From NCBI RefSeq assembly GCF_014638355.1, contig NZ_BMFK01000003.1, forward strand, positions 62,001 through 126,000: a stretch of 64,000 bases of DNA, read 5' to 3'. The notes under the pieces were generated by a model. The model did no database searches and had not been told where the DNA came from. It saw nothing but the letters and a program-made list of their open reading frames with translations. This DNA is from Priestia taiwanensis (GTDB taxonomy: Bacteria > Bacillota > Bacilli > Bacillales > Bacillaceae_G). Made by a program: the position numbers and the translations under genes. Shown here in pieces: positions 63,583-64,000 of this stretch. The stretch's first letter is position 1, and every line of letters starts with the position of its first letter.

Positions 63583-64000
63583 CTAATAGGTCAAACGATA
63601 CACAACAAAGCGTTCACTATCATTATTTTTGTACAAACCCGGTAAAATAATCTCTTGCTTATATTCAAATGGAGTACTGTTTTCTAAGTAGAAAATATAC
63701 TCTTCTGACGGATAATAAAAAATAAGTTCTACGTCTCTTGCTACTTCTTCGACAGAGCATAAAATATTAGCCGTAATCTTCCGGAAAATGTTAATAGAAA
63801 AAGGATTAAAGAAATAAAACTTATTATCACTTGGTTGAATAACATAATCCTCCGCATATCCATGATAAAAATGAATATTGTCCGTTCCTTTCGCCACCTT
63901 CTTCGCATACCTTTTCTTATTTTCTATTGCATCACAATAATAGTCATCATTCATTTCCACACCTGTAACAGTCGCACCGTAATGATAATGAAGATAGAAA
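63583..64000 (-). CDS. Class I SAM-dependent methyltransferase, partial (N terminus beyond window)
   Basis: The open frame continues to the window edge. Reading on from the first in-window Met, the upstream residues are FYLHYHYGATVTGVEMNDDYY, the SAM-binding motif II region, so the true start lies outside. The visible part continues DNIHFYHGYAEDYVIQPSDNKFYFFNPFSINIFRKI, with a motif IV-like NPF, followed by VELIFYYPSEEYIFYLENSTPF. Acceptor unknown. Confidence 0.75.
   Translation of the reverse strand, partial: FYLHYHYGATVTGVEMNDDYYCDAIENKKRYAKKVAKGTDNIHFYHGYAEDYVIQPSDNKFYFFNPFSINIFRKITANILCSVEEVARDVELIFYYPSEEYIFYLENSTPFEYKQEIILPGLYKNNDSERFVVYRLTY

Overview
This window looks like chromosomal DNA of an aerobic, spore-forming Bacillaceae species close to, or in, the Bacillus cereus clade. 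The basis is AT-rich DNA with strong GGAGG ribosome binding sites, T-box and SAM-I/TPP riboswitches, CodY- and CcpA-type sites, a bacterial nitric oxide synthase, coenzyme A-disulfide reductase, an archaeal-type prolyl-tRNA synthetase, a YwaC/RelP small alarmone synthetase and tandem DUF1796 proteins. I cannot name the species. I see no rRNA, tRNA, CRISPR array, prophage or insertion sequence.

Layout. 1-8.2 kb: a methyltransferase, an EamA exporter, a ZosA-like metal P-type ATPase, a 37-residue basic peptide, the yfkH/I/J/K-like group (YihY membrane protein, YtxH-like protein, low-molecular-weight tyrosine phosphatase, DUF1128 protein) and a membrane-anchored DUF2334 protein. 8.2-12.4 kb: thiT under a TPP riboswitch, then a secreted SH3b-NlpC/P60 hydrolase and a secreted nuclease. 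12.5-24.4 kb: a hydroxyacid dehydrogenase, DUF2804 and YitT proteins, nitric oxide synthase, a MATE exporter behind a textbook MerR promoter with its MerR/GyrI regulator, cardiolipin synthase, a Nudix hydrolase, RelP, an OsmC protein, a possible gene remnant and a lipase.

24.6-28.6 kb: a compact minus-strand cluster (PAS/HTH regulator, cysteine desulfidase-type enzyme, CoA-disulfide reductase, RidA) that reads as one cysteine/aminoacrylate handling operon. 28.6-34.6 kb: a 43-residue peptide, a PepSY protein with its two-component system, and a translationally coupled glycerate kinase/SLC13 transporter pair. 35.1-46.1 kb: a complete branched-chain amino acid cluster, ilvE-ilvD-(T-box)-ilvB-ilvN-ilvC-leuA-leuB-leuC-leuD. 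It has a CodY box, a cre-like site and a good sigma-A promoter before ilvE, and an internal T-box, apparently isoleucine-specific, before ilvB.

46.3-52.6 kb: an acetyltransferase, a dispersed structured repeat, metY-metA under a SAM-I riboswitch, and proS under a T-box whose leader carries a second, shortened copy of that repeat. 52.6-55 kb: three tandem DUF1796 (putative papain-like peptidase) paralogues, each preceded by the same leader with a pyrimidine tract able to pair with its own Shine-Dalgarno sequence; this is the most unusual accessory feature. 55-64 kb: a LigT-like phosphoesterase, a YhgE/Pip membrane protein, an ATP-binding regulator with a seven-residue tandem repeat, a two-component system with a six-helix kinase, a small HTH protein, a PfkB sugar kinase and a methyltransferase cut by the window edge.

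Most identifications come from motifs read by eye. Start codons were moved inward where a clear ribosome binding site favoured it.
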